This document shows positions 1 through 11,550 of a DNA stretch of 64,000 bases, piece by piece. This stretch comes from Capitulum mitella (Eukaryota > Arthropoda > Thecostraca > Pollicipedomorpha > Pollicipedidae): contig CP099839.1 of the NCBI GenBank assembly GCA_030062745.1, positions 2,609,001-2,673,000 of the forward strand. Direction: 5' to 3'. Positions within the stretch are counted from its first letter, which is position 1. Every line of letters starts with the position of its first letter. The notes under the pieces are model-generated. The model was not told the DNA's origin. It made no database searches and was given only the letters and a program-made list of their open reading frames with translations. Position numbers and translations under genes: made by a program.

Positions 1-2340
1 ATATATGGATCAAGTTTGTATGCAAAATCCAAATTCTCAGACATATTGCAAACGTTTCCACAGCATACTGCAGCGGATATTTTTGCGAACAAACTGCTGC
101 ATCCTTCAGAACAAATAAAGAGATGGAAAGAAAAATCAAAAGCAGACACCCAGCGCATACAAGTCCCTATCAAAATAAAGTATTAGGATGTCGCCAGTGA
201 CGTCATGGTCCTCGACCAATGAGAGGCCGGCGCGGGTGGGCTGTCAGCTGGTTAGTGGGTTACGCCGTAGAAATAGAAGGGCCCACCCTTCTATGTCTAT
301 GGGTTACGCCGGCCAAGTTTGCTTATGACGGCCTTAGACGATGGGGCACATTATCTGTTTATTTTTTTTGTATTTGAATATATCAGTACATACGTTTTTA
401 TGTTTTCGCGAATCCTTTCAGTCTTACATGGCGTCGGATTCAAAATCAACAGGAGCTTTGGGGGCTGGGACAGTTACAGGAGTGGGGTAACTTGCCAGGC
501 AATCAACCCTTGGCAGGATGGGTCAGGGAGAACACTGTAAGCAGTTGCTAGTTTTGGACTCGGCTAAATTTTCGTGTCTTCGGTTTTTTGTATTACCATG
601 ATAAATAAGCTAAAAATACTCTGACAGCACTGCCCGCTTGTTGGGTGAAAGGCGGCATGTCGGCTGTGACGTCATGCCAGACCCTACTTTGGCCGGAAGG
701 TTTTACCTGGGTTTCTGGGGCCTTGGCAGATACTGTTTTTAATTATTTTATGTAACTTGGGTAAAATCATGTGCGCTTTAACTTATGGCACACCTAATGT
801 TAGTTTCGATGCCGGTGACGCCCAAGTCACGAAATTACCTCTAGAATTAAACGTGCCTATGGTGGCTATATGCGCAGCGTCCGAAATCTTTTGGATCTTT
901 TTGCCAGTGCCCCTTCCTACAGTTTTTGTTCCGCTCCACATGGTGGAGCGAATTCTCCACATGGGGAAATGGTGGCTCTTGTCAATATGTAGCAATATCG
1001 CGTTGGATGTGCGTTGGTATTTGACATCACGTCCATGTGGTTCATGACCTGGGCGTCACCGGCGGGAAGCTAACTACAGGAGTGCTGCATGTTATTGCGA
1101 TCATGATTGTACTGAAGTTAGGCCAAGTAATTTAAAACGGTATATCCGCTTTTGATTTTCCCCCACCTCTCCAATTGCTCTAAATATTAATGGTCAAGGC
1201 ATTGTGGTGTCGAAAAGTCCGCAATACACATGACGTCATTTGAATTCTGCCTATCACCTAGATCCATATATGTCATGGATAACATCCAAGTCGGGTTTTC
1301 ACCGGCAGTTCGTGAACAGTTCACGAATCGCTGTGTCAAATTCGAAGTTCACGAATCGCTTTGTTTGCGAACAGTTCGCGAACTGTTTGTAAACGCGGAC
1401 AGCCATTGAACCGGTTTCCCGTTAAACCAGGAAGTGAGTTACGTGGTGCTGAATTGGTTGGTCTAATTCTTGTAGGGTCAGAGTGAAGCCGAAAGAGGTC
1501 ATTTGGTTAAATTACTGACAAAACAGGCAAACTTTGCTTACATGCCTAGAGCAGGTGTTCCCTACAGGAAGGAATTCTTCCAAGGGGGAATATTGGGGTC
1601 TCAGAGGAGGAATGACGAGGCGGCCAAATATCAGTCATGTCTCAGTCAGGAAAGATCACCGTCCAGGCAGCACAAGTTGACGCAAGCTGAAGGGTGATGT
1701 TGCCACATGCAATGCGCAGGGGAGTTTGCTCTGCGTTTTCTGGTCATGCAGTTTTTAGATTCCTAGTCGTTGTTTTGGCGCTCAGCTCAACAGCTTGGCT
1801 GGCCGCTTGGGCGTCTCAGGCATCGGCGAGTGCGCACACGTTACGCAACGCGAGACCAACGCCTTTATACCGGCAGAAACGAGTGGAATGAAAAATTCAA
1901 ACGGTGTCAACATAGCAGCAATCACGCAACACCGCAACAGCCCCAGATGCCAAAAAGACATATTGTCCTCTTGTATTGTACTGTATTGTATTGTACGGCA
2001 CCGAGCATTCCACTCTAGCGAAAGAAAACGTGAGCTATTGCATTCCTAGGTCAAAAAGTTGAAAAAGTTAGATGAGGTACTAGGTAATGCTGTCACACGC
2101 GCACATACACAATCAGTTGATAAGAAGAAACAGGATAGGAAACACAAATAGTATTTACTAAGTACCGTCGATTTCCTGCAAGGTTTCCTGTTCGTCAGTT
2201 GTTCGTGAACAGTTCGTGCTCGTTTGTGTTCGTTCGCGACTTTGCCCGCCGGCCGGCAAGATGTTCGCCTTGTTCGTGAACAGTTTGTTCGTGTTCCTTT
2301 ATTAACTGAAACTGGTAAACACCCAACCTTGGATCACGCA
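1..2340. other. Intergenic or repeat-derived sequence, no gene recognised
   Basis: Only short open frames without recognisable domains are present. Three exact TGACGTCA (CRE-type) palindromes lie at 198-205, 667-674 and 1231-1238, and a CCAAT box stands near 220. These could belong to a promoter, but no gene is visible beside them. Clusters of GTTCGTGAAC-like palindromes flank the 1.3-2.3 kb interval (listed separately). A GA microsatellite lies at about 2361-2381. Confidence 0.4.
1300..2302. repeat. Interval bounded by GTTCGTGAAC-type palindrome clusters
   Basis: At 1300-1393 several variants of the palindrome GTTCGTGAAC or GTTCGCGAAC follow one another, and a second cluster lies at 2195-2302. 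The clusters bracket about 0.9 kb without a recognisable gene. This could be a degraded transposon with palindromic ends, but no target duplication was identified. Confidence 0.3.
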
Positions 2341-2550
2341 CATAGAGAGAGTAAAAGGGAGGGAGAGAGAGAGAGAGAGATTATTTTATGCTTTATTCTG
2401 TACTTTCTGCATATCTCTTATCTATTGCGACCGTTCTTCTCGTTGTTATTCAAAATCGGAAGTGGTAAGTTAAGAGATAAAGGAATTTTGGTGCGGAGCG
2501 AGCAGACAGGCAGAGCAGTGAATTCCGAGTTAGGACAGTGCGAACAGACA

Positions 2551-2891
2551 CACTGATCTCAGACCGGGGACGGACCAGACCAAACACGGAACACTGATCT
2601 CAGACCGGGGACGGACCAGACCAAACACGGAACACTGATCTCAGACCGGGGACGGACCAGACCAAACACGGAACACTAATTTCGGACCAGGGACGGACCA
2701 GACCAGACACGGGACACTGATCTCAGACCGGAGACGGACCAGACCAAACACGGAACACTGATCTCAGACCGGAGACGGACCAGACCAGACACGGAACACT
2801 GATCTCAGACCGGGGACGGACCAGACCAGACACGGAACACTGATCTCAGACCGGAGACGGACCAGACCAGACACGGAACACTGATCTCGGA
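2551..2891 (+). repeat. Minisatellite, 41-bp unit, about 8 copies
   Basis: A unit beginning CACTGATCTCAGACCGG is repeated head to tail with few changes. The unit length of 41 is not a multiple of three, so open frames across it are not coding repeats. It ends within a few bases of a second, different array at 2896. Confidence 0.9.
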
Positions 2892-2895
2892 CCTG

Positions 2896-3148
2896 GGACG
2901 GAGCGAACGGACTGGCAGAACTGTGAACTCGAAGCTGGAACGGTGCGAACAGACACGGAACTCAGAGCTGGGACGGTGCGAACAGACACGGAACTTAGAG
3001 CTGGGACGGTGCGAACAAACACGGAACTCAGAGCTGGGACGGTGCGAACAGGCACGGAACTCAGAGCTGGGACGGTGCGAACAGACACAGAACTCAGAGC
3101 TGGGACGGAGCGAAAAGACACGAAACAGTGAACTCAGAGCTGGGACCA
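2896..3148 (+). repeat. Minisatellite, 33-bp unit, about 7 copies
   Basis: The unit contains GAGCTGGGACGGTGCGAACA. It is 33 bp, a multiple of three, so it stays open in several frames on both strands and produces artificial repeat ORFs. It shares CGGACC/ACGGA-type words with the preceding 41-bp array, so the two may have a common origin. No signal for expression is seen. Confidence 0.9.
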
Positions 3149-3154
3149 GTGGCA

Positions 3155-4790
3155 TTGCCAGGATTTAGTTCAGATGGGGACAAACTCAAATTCATGGCCA
3201 CCAACGAACCCCAAACTCGGAAAACTTGCTTGTGCAACGCGCCTCTTTTGCACCTCTGTGTTTCTCCTTGGCCAATGGCAGAGAGGCAAATTGTAGTTTT
3301 GTGCGATGGCGGTTTGGAAAGGTGGGCGGGCAGTAGGACGATTAATTTCAGTGGATTTAGGCCGGAACGTGGTGCGGCATGCACGTAAAGCGCAAGGTGC
3401 CCAAGCGATTAAGAACCGTCCTTTACTTCCGCCAAACTGCTATCGCTAAGATGCCGAAAATTGGCGGGAAGGAGCACGTGGTACATAGCAGTCAATATAT
3501 GCGGGTGTTTTGCACGTGAATAGTTTCAGCCCGGTGTGCGCGGAACGCACCTGTTGAGTGTACCCTTTTGCCATTCAGTTCTTTAGTTTGGGAACCGCTG
3601 ATGCTGGGGGCGCCCAGTTTTCTGATGGGTTGCAAAGTTGCAAACGCCGTATAGGACAAGCAAGATTCAGGGCATCAGTGGCAAGATGCCGCCCTTATGA
3701 ACGTACAACTTTCGGACTTACAACTTATCATCCACTGTGATATTTAGCTTACCTTCACTACTGAGCCTCCGGGTCCATTTTCACCTCAATCTCTACGTGC
3801 GGACCCAGTATCCAATGCCCGCACGGCCACCGCACATGCCACACGCCGAGACGAACCACACGGACGGCACCTGCTCGTGTCGCCGCGCGTCGCTCCGGCG
3901 GGTCACTGCAGCCGGCGCCGACCCCTCGGATCAGTCTCGTCAGCCGGGGCTGAGGCGGCGGCGGAGGCGCGCCGGGTGCGATTCTGACGCTCGCGCGAGA
4001 AGAAGCTAGTTGCGTGGCTTCTAGGGGAAGACGGGTGCCGAGGTGGAAGCCGAGTGCTAGATAGGAGTCGTCCATTAATTAGAGACAAGCCAACGCGTTA
4101 CATGTTCGGTTTGGGGTCATGAAATCGAGGTTTCGTATTGTGTATATACTTGTGCATTCGCTTAGTGCCAGCATTGCCCATGTGAAACGATATCTGCCGT
4201 CCTTGCCATGCGGGTAGAAATGAATCGTACACGTTTCCGCAAACGGAGGATCACAAGTACAAGCTGCGCGTTCAGAGGGGTGGTTTCTTGCCACTGATGT
4301 CCTAAATCTTACTTGCCCTAGATGGCGTTTGTGACTGCAGCTCACCACAAAATTTGACGCCTTCAGCATCAACGGTTCGCGAACGAAAGGCTTCAATGGC
4401 AAACGGTTGCACCTCAGCACGAGCATCCTGCACACGCCAGACTGAAGCTGTGGGCATGCAAAACAGCCACATGTATCGAGTGGCGCGTATCACGTGCTCC
4501 TGCGCGCCAATTTTTAGCATACCAGTTGTTGCAGTTTTGCGGCAGTAAAGCACGGGTGTTCATCGATTAGGCACCTCGGACTTCACGTGCAAACTGCACC
4601 CTCGTTTCAACCTGAATCCATCAAAATTGATCGTCAAGTTGCCAGTCCGCCTTTCTAAACCATCATCGCGACAGCGACGCTTGCGTCCTGGGCATTGGCC
4701 AATCAGAAACGGAGGGACGTAAGAGGTCCACGCGCGCTGCACGTGACCCGGTGCACCCTGCCCAACATGTGAGGTACTGTTGAATACCAC
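3155..4790. mobile_element. Foldback-like element with inverted arms of about 550 bp
   Basis: The left arm (about 3155-3730) is matched in inverted orientation by about 4250-4790. For example, the stretch near 3330-3390 around GATTAATTTCAGTGGATTTAGG pairs with the reverse complement of 4590-4660, and 3595-3700 pairs with the reverse complement of 4260-4370. Arm identity is moderate, so the copy is old. No transposase frame is visible in the 0.5 kb loop. Read as a non-autonomous foldback transposon or an inverted duplication; target duplications were not resolved. Confidence 0.6.
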
Positions 4791-6079
4791 TATTACTGGT
4801 ATATCTACCCACCACAGTTCAGCCGCCTATGTCACTGTTCACGGCACTCAGAGGTCCCCGAGTCCAAATCGGAATACGTGCTTGAGGATCGCCACGCGGA
4901 TTACACGTGGGTGCCGACCATAAACGCAGGCACCCGCAAGGGGGGCCATGCTGGTGGCCCCAGGTGTTGAGTCAACAGCATCCACCGTCTGGCCTGTACT
5001 CATGATTAATCGGAACCTGCAAAGGTCCGGCTCGCGCCGCACGGTACGTGCCACACGCCACGAATCGCTTCAAAACCTGCACCACGATTTGTCCGCCGAG
5101 TCGGCGCACCCGATGGTGCCACTTGCGTCGCCATCGGCTGGCGTGTTCGGGCGCTCGAGGCTCCGAAACTTCAACATACTGACAAACATCTCGATCCAAA
5201 CTTTTCGAGTTACCGCCATGTATGAAATCTTGGTTTGCTAAAAGCGTGCAAAACGCGTTTCTACCTCTTTTGATTTTGACTAAATGATGCGAGAGGCGTT
5301 CCTGTGTGTATGTGTGTGAGTGGGAGGAGGTAGTAGGCTTGGCGCTAGGGAAATTTTATACATGGAAATTTGACTGGCCGTTACGAAACGTTACAAGAGG
5401 GTGGGGAGTAAAAAATCACTGAAAATGTGCTACGTGATTTACCGACAGTCCCTTGTCAGTGGTGTTTGTGCTGGTATTTTGTTAACCTGGTGCGGATCCA
5501 GGAGTTTTGGAAAGTGTTCTACATTTAGAGAAGCGGACACAGAGCGTACTAAAGAGAGGAGAACCAGCAGCCTGTAGTGTCTCCCTGCTGCCTCTGCGGC
5601 AGCCCACCCAGGGATCCTGCGTGCGGGAGATTCCACCGTAACCTTCTAGACGTTCAGACAGCTCAGCTGGAGGACGATCATCAGCCAGTGTTCTCAGCGT
5701 GAGCCCCGGTCTGCCTCCGGTCCCGCTCCCCGGGATGTCGTCTTCAGCCAGCCTCTGCTGCAACGTTTGACTGTTGATTAGACCACCCCGTCTAATTAGG
5801 GCCGCCGGCTCACAAAGAAAACACCGAACGCTGATTGGTATGCCTACCACGCCGCGCCACGTCAGAAGCTGTTTATAACACGTCAGAAGCTGTTAACAGT
5901 CCGTCAAAATGCCGGATATTTTTTAATGAGATGGCAATTGCCCGGCTTGACGGACAGTTATCATGTTCCAGGGAGGAGTAGTTCTAATGTGTTTTCGGTG
6001 TACTCATTCGTTTGTCGTTTGACGTCCATTCAGTTTAGAAACTTCGAAAAAAGTGTTGGTAACTGTGCGTAGGCAAGGG
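4791..6079. other. No gene recognised
   Basis: Only short unrelated open frames are present. No tRNA, splice-supported exon or clear repeat was identified here. Confidence 0.4.
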
Positions 6080-6332
6080 ACGTAGCCAAAGAGGAGGCAT
6101 GGGATATCTCCCCTGAGCCAAGCGGTCTGCAATACATATGTATCGTTCCCGCAGGAATACGGAATAGTGGTCATATAAACGATATAATAGCAAGCATTAT
6201 ATTTTTTCCTGTGCATAAGTATGACGTCAGTTAGATAACATTGCTACTTTTTCTTTACATTTTGTCTTATAACAGTGAAATACGACAAAATTTGGAATTC
6301 CCTCCACCCACCGAGGAAAATCCTGGCTACGT
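6080..6332 (+). mobile_element. Short MITE-like repeat (family D, copy 1)
   Basis: About 253 bp bounded by inverted ACGTAGCC and GGCTACGT. A related copy lies at 34590-34852 with the same internal order: an AAGCGGTCTGCA-like block, an AT-rich centre, then GAAAATCCTGG close to the end. The small size, lack of coding potential and inverted ends fit a miniature inverted-repeat transposon. Confidence 0.6.
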
Positions 6333-6558
6333 GCTGGACGTAGGATCGTCACAGAACGGGGGCACGAGCCTTGATATTCCTCTCAGGCTGTCGGTGATAA
6401 AAGAGTCACCCCTGTACATAGTGCTAGGTGGGTTACCAATCGCTTGCACTGCGTGGAAAGCGTAACATGGCTGGGTTGCAGATACACAAAGTACAATGCA
6501 TACCATCATGTAATGTTTTTTTTTACATTATATTCCGTCAGTTACAGGGCACCTTTAA

Positions 6559-7065
6559 TCCGTGCCCGACTGGGGGGGGGGCAGTTGACCGCCCCCTGAG
6601 GTTTTTCTGAGATTGCGAGAGAACGAACAAACACAGAGACACGAAACTTCGTGTACCTTTTGCTTCATTAATTTTACATCTCGCGTCAAAATTTTGGCCT
6701 TATGCCAGGTCAGGTGCCTGACCTAGGTCAGGCCAAACGGACCTATGTTCAAAAAAGTTTAGCACCCTGTAACTTTTCACAAAACAAGATATCTCAATAA
6801 TGTTTTCAGGGATTAGTGATCGTGATAGATGCTGTCTCAAATCTGCTCTCTCAAACAAATCTGCTATCTCAGGTTTTTTCGGAATTTTCCGGGTCATTGA
6901 TCTAAGGTCCAGCTCATTTTTAAAACATGTCGTCGTTCTTTTTCGGAAATTGACGGAATATTTATGACATTTTTAGTGTGCATTGAAGGTAACATCTAGT
7001 TACCGTCATCGGGCAAAGTATCAATGACTTCCAGCCATTGGCCTGAGGTCAGGTCACGAATAAGT
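6559..7065 (-). mobile_element. Truncated TTAA-type transposon (family A), inverted
   Basis: Begins after TTAA (6555-6558) with CCGTGCCCGACTGG and the G-run hairpin. It is the reverse complement of about the last 490 bp of the family A copy ending at 8421, so it is one end of the element in inverted orientation; the other half is missing. Shared landmarks include the palindromic GCAGTTGACCGC hairpin, the AGGTCA-type words near 6708-6740 and the GGCCTGAGGTCAGGTCACG stretch near 7040. Confidence 0.75.
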
Positions 7066-7204
7066 CTTTCGTTTTGCTCTCTTTATTACTTAGACTACCA
7101 AGACGGTACCAGAGCCGGTAGCCGTAAATCATATGTTGCTCAGTCACATGTTTCTATCCTGCATGCCATTATTCAACACCATTCTTTTGTTTTCCCCTCT
7201 TTAT

Positions 7205-8421
7205 CCCGCGCACGACCGTCGGTCCGTCCCGAACACCGTCGACTGGGGGGGGGCAGTTGACTGCCCCCCCTCTAACTCACGAACGGTTGGTCGCACGATA
7301 AAAATAAGCATACCGTTGGAAAGCCCGTCACGAGTAGAGCTCGAAACTGGTCTCATTTTTACTTTTAGATAATATGTAAGCCAATTTACGCCCTATATAT
7401 GTATTCTCATAGCCGACTGCATGAGACCGAGAAATGGCCTGAATCTCAAGGGCTGTGACTAATAACGCATAGGTAAAGGCACCAGCGCACAAGTAAATGT
7501 CCGCGGATGCCGATACACGTCTAATTTCCTCAGATTTGTTCAATATATACGCCGAAACGTTGAGTTAAAGACACCGTAATTCTCCCGTCAGGCGTCACTG
7601 TGCGCCGCTGTGGTATGCGGTACCAAATTGACGGGAACTAATTTTAACGTTCCTTTATTTTTGCGAAAAAAGACAATCTATGTAAATTTTATTGATCTTT
7701 GTGGTTCTTGTGATGGTTTTTCATGCTTAAATTTTGGAAAAATTGATTAGTTGTCAATCTACAAAGTTGGCGGAGTTTTATTCGCGAAAGCCTGTTTATT
7801 TCCAAAATATGCTACTTTTTCAAACTTTTTGAGGTTCCTGGTATTACTTACGTCTGTGCAAGCTAGTTTTGCCATTTTCTACCCATTTTGAGTAATTCAT
7901 CGTCGATTTTGACGGTGGTACATTTTGGCCCACTTCAGTTATTCGTGACCTGACCTCAGGTCAATGGCTGGAAGTTACTGATATTTTGCCCAATGACGGT
8001 AACCAAATGTCTGCTTCACTCCACACTAAAAATGTGATGAAATACTCCGTCAATTTCAGAAAAAACGGCGATATGTCTTAAAAATGGGCTTGACCTTAGG
8101 TCAATGACCCGGAAAATTCCGAAAAATTCGAGGTAGCAGATTTGTTGCATCTATCACGACTACCAATCCCTGAAAGTATTATTGAGATATCTTGTTTTGC
8201 GAAAAAGTTAGAGGGCGCTAAACTTTTTTGGACTTAGGTCTGTTTGACCTGGTCTAGGTCAGGCACCTGACCTGACCTGAGGTCAAAATTTTGACACGAG
8301 ACGTAAAATTGATGGAGCAAAAGGTACACAAAGTTTCGTGACTCTGTGTTTGTTGGTTCTCTCGCAATCCCAGAAAAACCTCAGGGGGGGCAGTCAACTG
8401 CCCCCCCCAGTCGGGGACGGG
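7205..8421 (+). mobile_element. Non-autonomous DNA transposon, family A, copy 1
   Basis: A 1.2 kb element flanked by direct TTAT repeats (7201-7204 and 8422-8425). Ends start CCCG, and just inside each is a long G-run hairpin around GGCAGTTGACTGCC. The second copy (31241-32416) is flanked by TTAA, so a TTAA-like four-base target is likely, as for piggyBac-type transposases; that assignment is inferred from target and CCC ends only. No transposase frame remains. The right half is rich in AGGTCA/TGACCT words. Confidence 0.8.
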
Positions 8422-8584
8422 TTATTACTTACAGCACTAGGGCATCGGTAGCTTTATGCAAACAGGACCAAAGTGGACAGTTTCTGAAGCCCTCTTTATG
8501 CCGTAAATCTGCCCTCGTTCTGCACTGACGACACCGGCAGCCCTGGCCGAACGCCCAGGAATCGCCTGCTCCTGCCTCCGCTGA

Positions 8585-8870
8585 CCCCCTTGGCCAGCTG
8601 CGCCACGCACCGTCCAGAGCTCGGCCGGCTCAGCCCCTTTCGCGAAACTCGGCGTGCAGTCTATGCAGTGGCGGGGGATGAGCGAGTAGCGAGAGCGCAT
8701 CCCACCTCGCTGATTTGTCGTTGCGTGGATCACCAGTCATCAAGGGAGAATGATAACACCCAACTTTGTCAAATCTGAGTATGTTTCGGCTATGGGCAGA
8801 CGCACCACAAGGGAGCAGCTTGGGACAGTTTTCCACCAAACAGGAGCAGTCTCAGCTATAATACACCCTG
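8585..8870 (+). repeat. Dispersed repeat G, copy 1
   Basis: About 290 bp similar in direct orientation to 10075-10345. Shared order: CTCGGCGTGCA, a GCTGATTTGTC block, a block around AACTTTGTC or AACTGTGTC, then CAGTTTTCCA and a CTGCTGG end. Divergence is substantial. Class unknown. Confidence 0.6.
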
Positions 8871-10074
8871 CTGGAAAAAAATTCCCAAAATTCACATCTA
8901 CTACCACTAAATTTAAAACTACTCCTACAAATGCTCCTACCTGTAGTATTACTGACTCCAGCGCATTTGTTCGGACTACGGAAAGCCTGTCACTCTGCGC
9001 ACTGGCATTACATCTGGGTAGAATTTCATGTCCTTCTTCGAATATTTCCCAAAGCGGATTTTCGGGAACGAACACTTCTGATTATGCGACCGGTGAAATC
9101 GCGACCATCGATGCTGATTTCAAATAATCATTTAGCTGACTGCTTTAAGCACTCGACACCATCCGACTTTTATGCGTCTTAAGGTCTACATGTCATAGCA
9201 GTGCTTACACGTCACTGTATGCTGCCTCACTACTCCTGATTAAATTAAAGTCCGCTGATGTCACGCAGGCATGGGCGTCGCTATGATCACTAAGACAGTG
9301 TACCAGTGTCAATCCACACCCACCCACCCCAGCCATACGCACACCAATGACGATAAGCTGGCAGAACATCATATGAGGGGCAAGAGCAAACCTAGAACTC
9401 CGTTCATTAAAAACAAAAAATAAAATACAGTGATTAAATGGGAGCTGAGTTGAGGTGACCAGTATCCCAGTTTATTGCCTGTCTGACTTGACTGATGAAA
9501 ACAGAAAATGGAATCGTGAGAACCCCATCTTATGCGCCCACCACTGTGCAGACCTCGCTCCTCAAGCCGGCTGGCTGACTGGAGCGACTGGCAAGCGCAG
9601 CACGGCGACACGGTGCGATAACGTTACTGCGTCGGAATTGTCACCAGGCGGCGCTGCAGTCCCTGACCTGCCCCACGCGCCGCTACTTTGAGCGCCGCGG
9701 CCGGCCCGAGCGCGATCACAGACCGGCTGGACAGGAAGGACGGGGCTCTGTATTGGCTGGACGGGGGCCTGCAACCCCATTTCTTAAAACAAAATCCCGA
9801 CTGAGGCGAGCTAGGTTGGAAAAAGCCAGTCACACGGCCGCCGGCAAGGTCAGCCAGAGGTCGGGGGACGCTGAGTGAGTTCGGCCCGGTCGGCCAGAGC
9901 CGGCCACTCGGCCAGCCGCCCTCCCCACCACCGCAGCCGCGACACATGGAACTGACAGAACGAACCCCGCACGTGCACGCAGGTCCCCAGCCAACCACAC
10001 GTGACTGTCGCATTCTTGAGTGGTTGCTGTTTGTCGCCCTCTGGAGCTCAGACAATGGGAGATCAGGCGGAGGA

Positions 10075-10345
10075 GATTGACGGACGGACAAGGCGGATAG
10101 GCGTCTGCAGCGGGGGAGAAGAGAGGGAAGCTGTTGAGACTCGGCGTGCAATCTGCGCAGGGACGGGCGATGAAGGAGTAACGAGGACGTATCCCACGCC
10201 GCTGATTTGTCCTTTCGCGGATCGCCAGTCAGCACGGGAGGCTGATACTAACACAGCCCTCCCAACTGTGTCGAAACCGGATCTGTTCCTATTGTTGCAA
10301 GACATACAGCACGGAGACAGTTTTCCAGCGAACAGGGACACTCCC
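10075..10345 (+). repeat. Dispersed repeat G, copy 2
   Basis: Partner of 8585-8870, with the same order of short conserved blocks. It is followed at once by the TA microsatellite and then by repeat E, so G, the TA tract and E may be parts of one larger element. Confidence 0.6.
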
Positions 10346-10527
10346 AGCTATGTACGCTCTGCTGGGAGTAGATTTACTAAAACCGAAAATGGTCTTTACA
10401 GGCTCCCAGACTTTGGGCACGAATATGAGAACAGACAAGTTTTTATCTTGGGAGGCACTGGAGTTTACGTGCAATATACGAGACTTATATATTGCATGTC
10501 TCGTATATTGTCTCGTCTATGTCTTGT

Positions 10528-10556
10528 ATATTTATATGTATATATATGTATATATG

Positions 10557-10611
<55 letters not shown>

Positions 10612-10615
10612 GTGT
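10528..10615. repeat. (TA)n microsatellite
   Basis: TA dinucleotides interrupted by a few TG steps, ending in a short GTGTGTG run. Confidence 0.95.
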
Positions 10616-10639
10616 GTGTGTCGTCAAGACCACTTTCAA

Positions 10640-11550
10640 CAGATTCCGGGCGGGCGCATGGTATTTTCACGTGCAATTTTTAGGGTGTACCCAAAAAAAG
10701 CAAATGTAAAGGAATTTCATGGACGAAAGACTTGGAACCTGCGCCGCGCGATTGAAGTTCTACCACTAGCTACAACACCCCTAGAGGCGAATTGGTGAAC
10801 TAAGTGACGACCTTCGGTAAGCCGGCTACAGATGTTGAGTTCGGGCATTGCTTTGCAAAGCAAAGGCATACGTCTAATCAGAAGTTACATCGGAGTGGAA
10901 ATATATCGGTTTTACATACATGTCAGAGAATATTACGTAGCCAAGCATATTTTCGCAGAACGCCATTATCTCACTGCTCCCGTTGCAGTGCAGTGATACG
11001 GCATAGTCATCTCTTTGGAATGAAAACTTAGGTTGTTTTTCGTCATGTTTTTTCTTCGGTATGAACATCAGACATGCCTATTAAATGGGTCAATTGCATG
11101 GCAAAGTTCGGCATGAATGTCGCAATAACACATTTAAGAGCTGTTGCGGGCTTGCAATTTGAGAATAATCGGACAACGACAATCCTCCTGACTGCTTACT
11201 TTCCCGGCATTGGCCACTGGCTGGGGCCCACCTGCTCTTGCTCCCCTGAAGCACCAACCAGTCTTTCGACCCCCCCATCGTGCAGATAGCACCAACTGTA
11301 CACAAAGCAGCGCAGTATCCGTGACCCATGGACGAGCCGGGAAGAAGGATGGAGAGGGGGACTGCAGGCCCAGTGACTCCCGTTAGTTTACCGAGGCGCA
11401 ATGCTGTGGTGAGATTTTGACAGGGTGCGTGCGTCTGAGAGATTGCTCTTGAGTGAGGATGACCACCAGGATGAAAACAAAACATTTTGTCTTAGGGCAG
11501 CCTAGTGCCTTGCTAAAAACTTAGTTGCCTTCGAACAAAGACGTGACAAA
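10640..11550 (+). repeat. Dispersed repeat E, copy 1 (about 0.9 kb)
   Basis: Matches 63080-64000 in the same orientation. Examples are GTATTTTCACGTGCAATTTT against CTATTTTCACGTGTGTGC, the GGTGAACTAAGTGACGAC stretch near 10793, and the CATTCTTTGG-like and GAATGACCACCAGG-like blocks further on. No coding frame is conserved between copies, so this is probably a non-autonomous transposon or the tail of a larger one. Confidence 0.75.

Larger units (their letters stand above)
8422..10527. other. Repeat-derived sequence, no gene recognised
   Basis: Contains one copy of the direct repeat pair listed below (8585-8870 and 10075-10345) and otherwise no supported gene. The longest frames here (125 aa at 8750-9127 +, 203 aa at 9624-10235 -) have no recognisable domain. 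Parts of the second recur in the other repeat copy, which argues for repeat DNA. Confidence 0.45.

Noticed and set aside
2805..3168. Repeat proteins on both strands of the minisatellites
   Set aside because: They are translations of 33-bp and 41-bp non-coding repeats; frames open on both strands at once.
10001..10798. 265-codon + frame
   Set aside because: It runs through repeat G, the TA microsatellite (a YIYIYI run) and repeat E, so it is not a gene.
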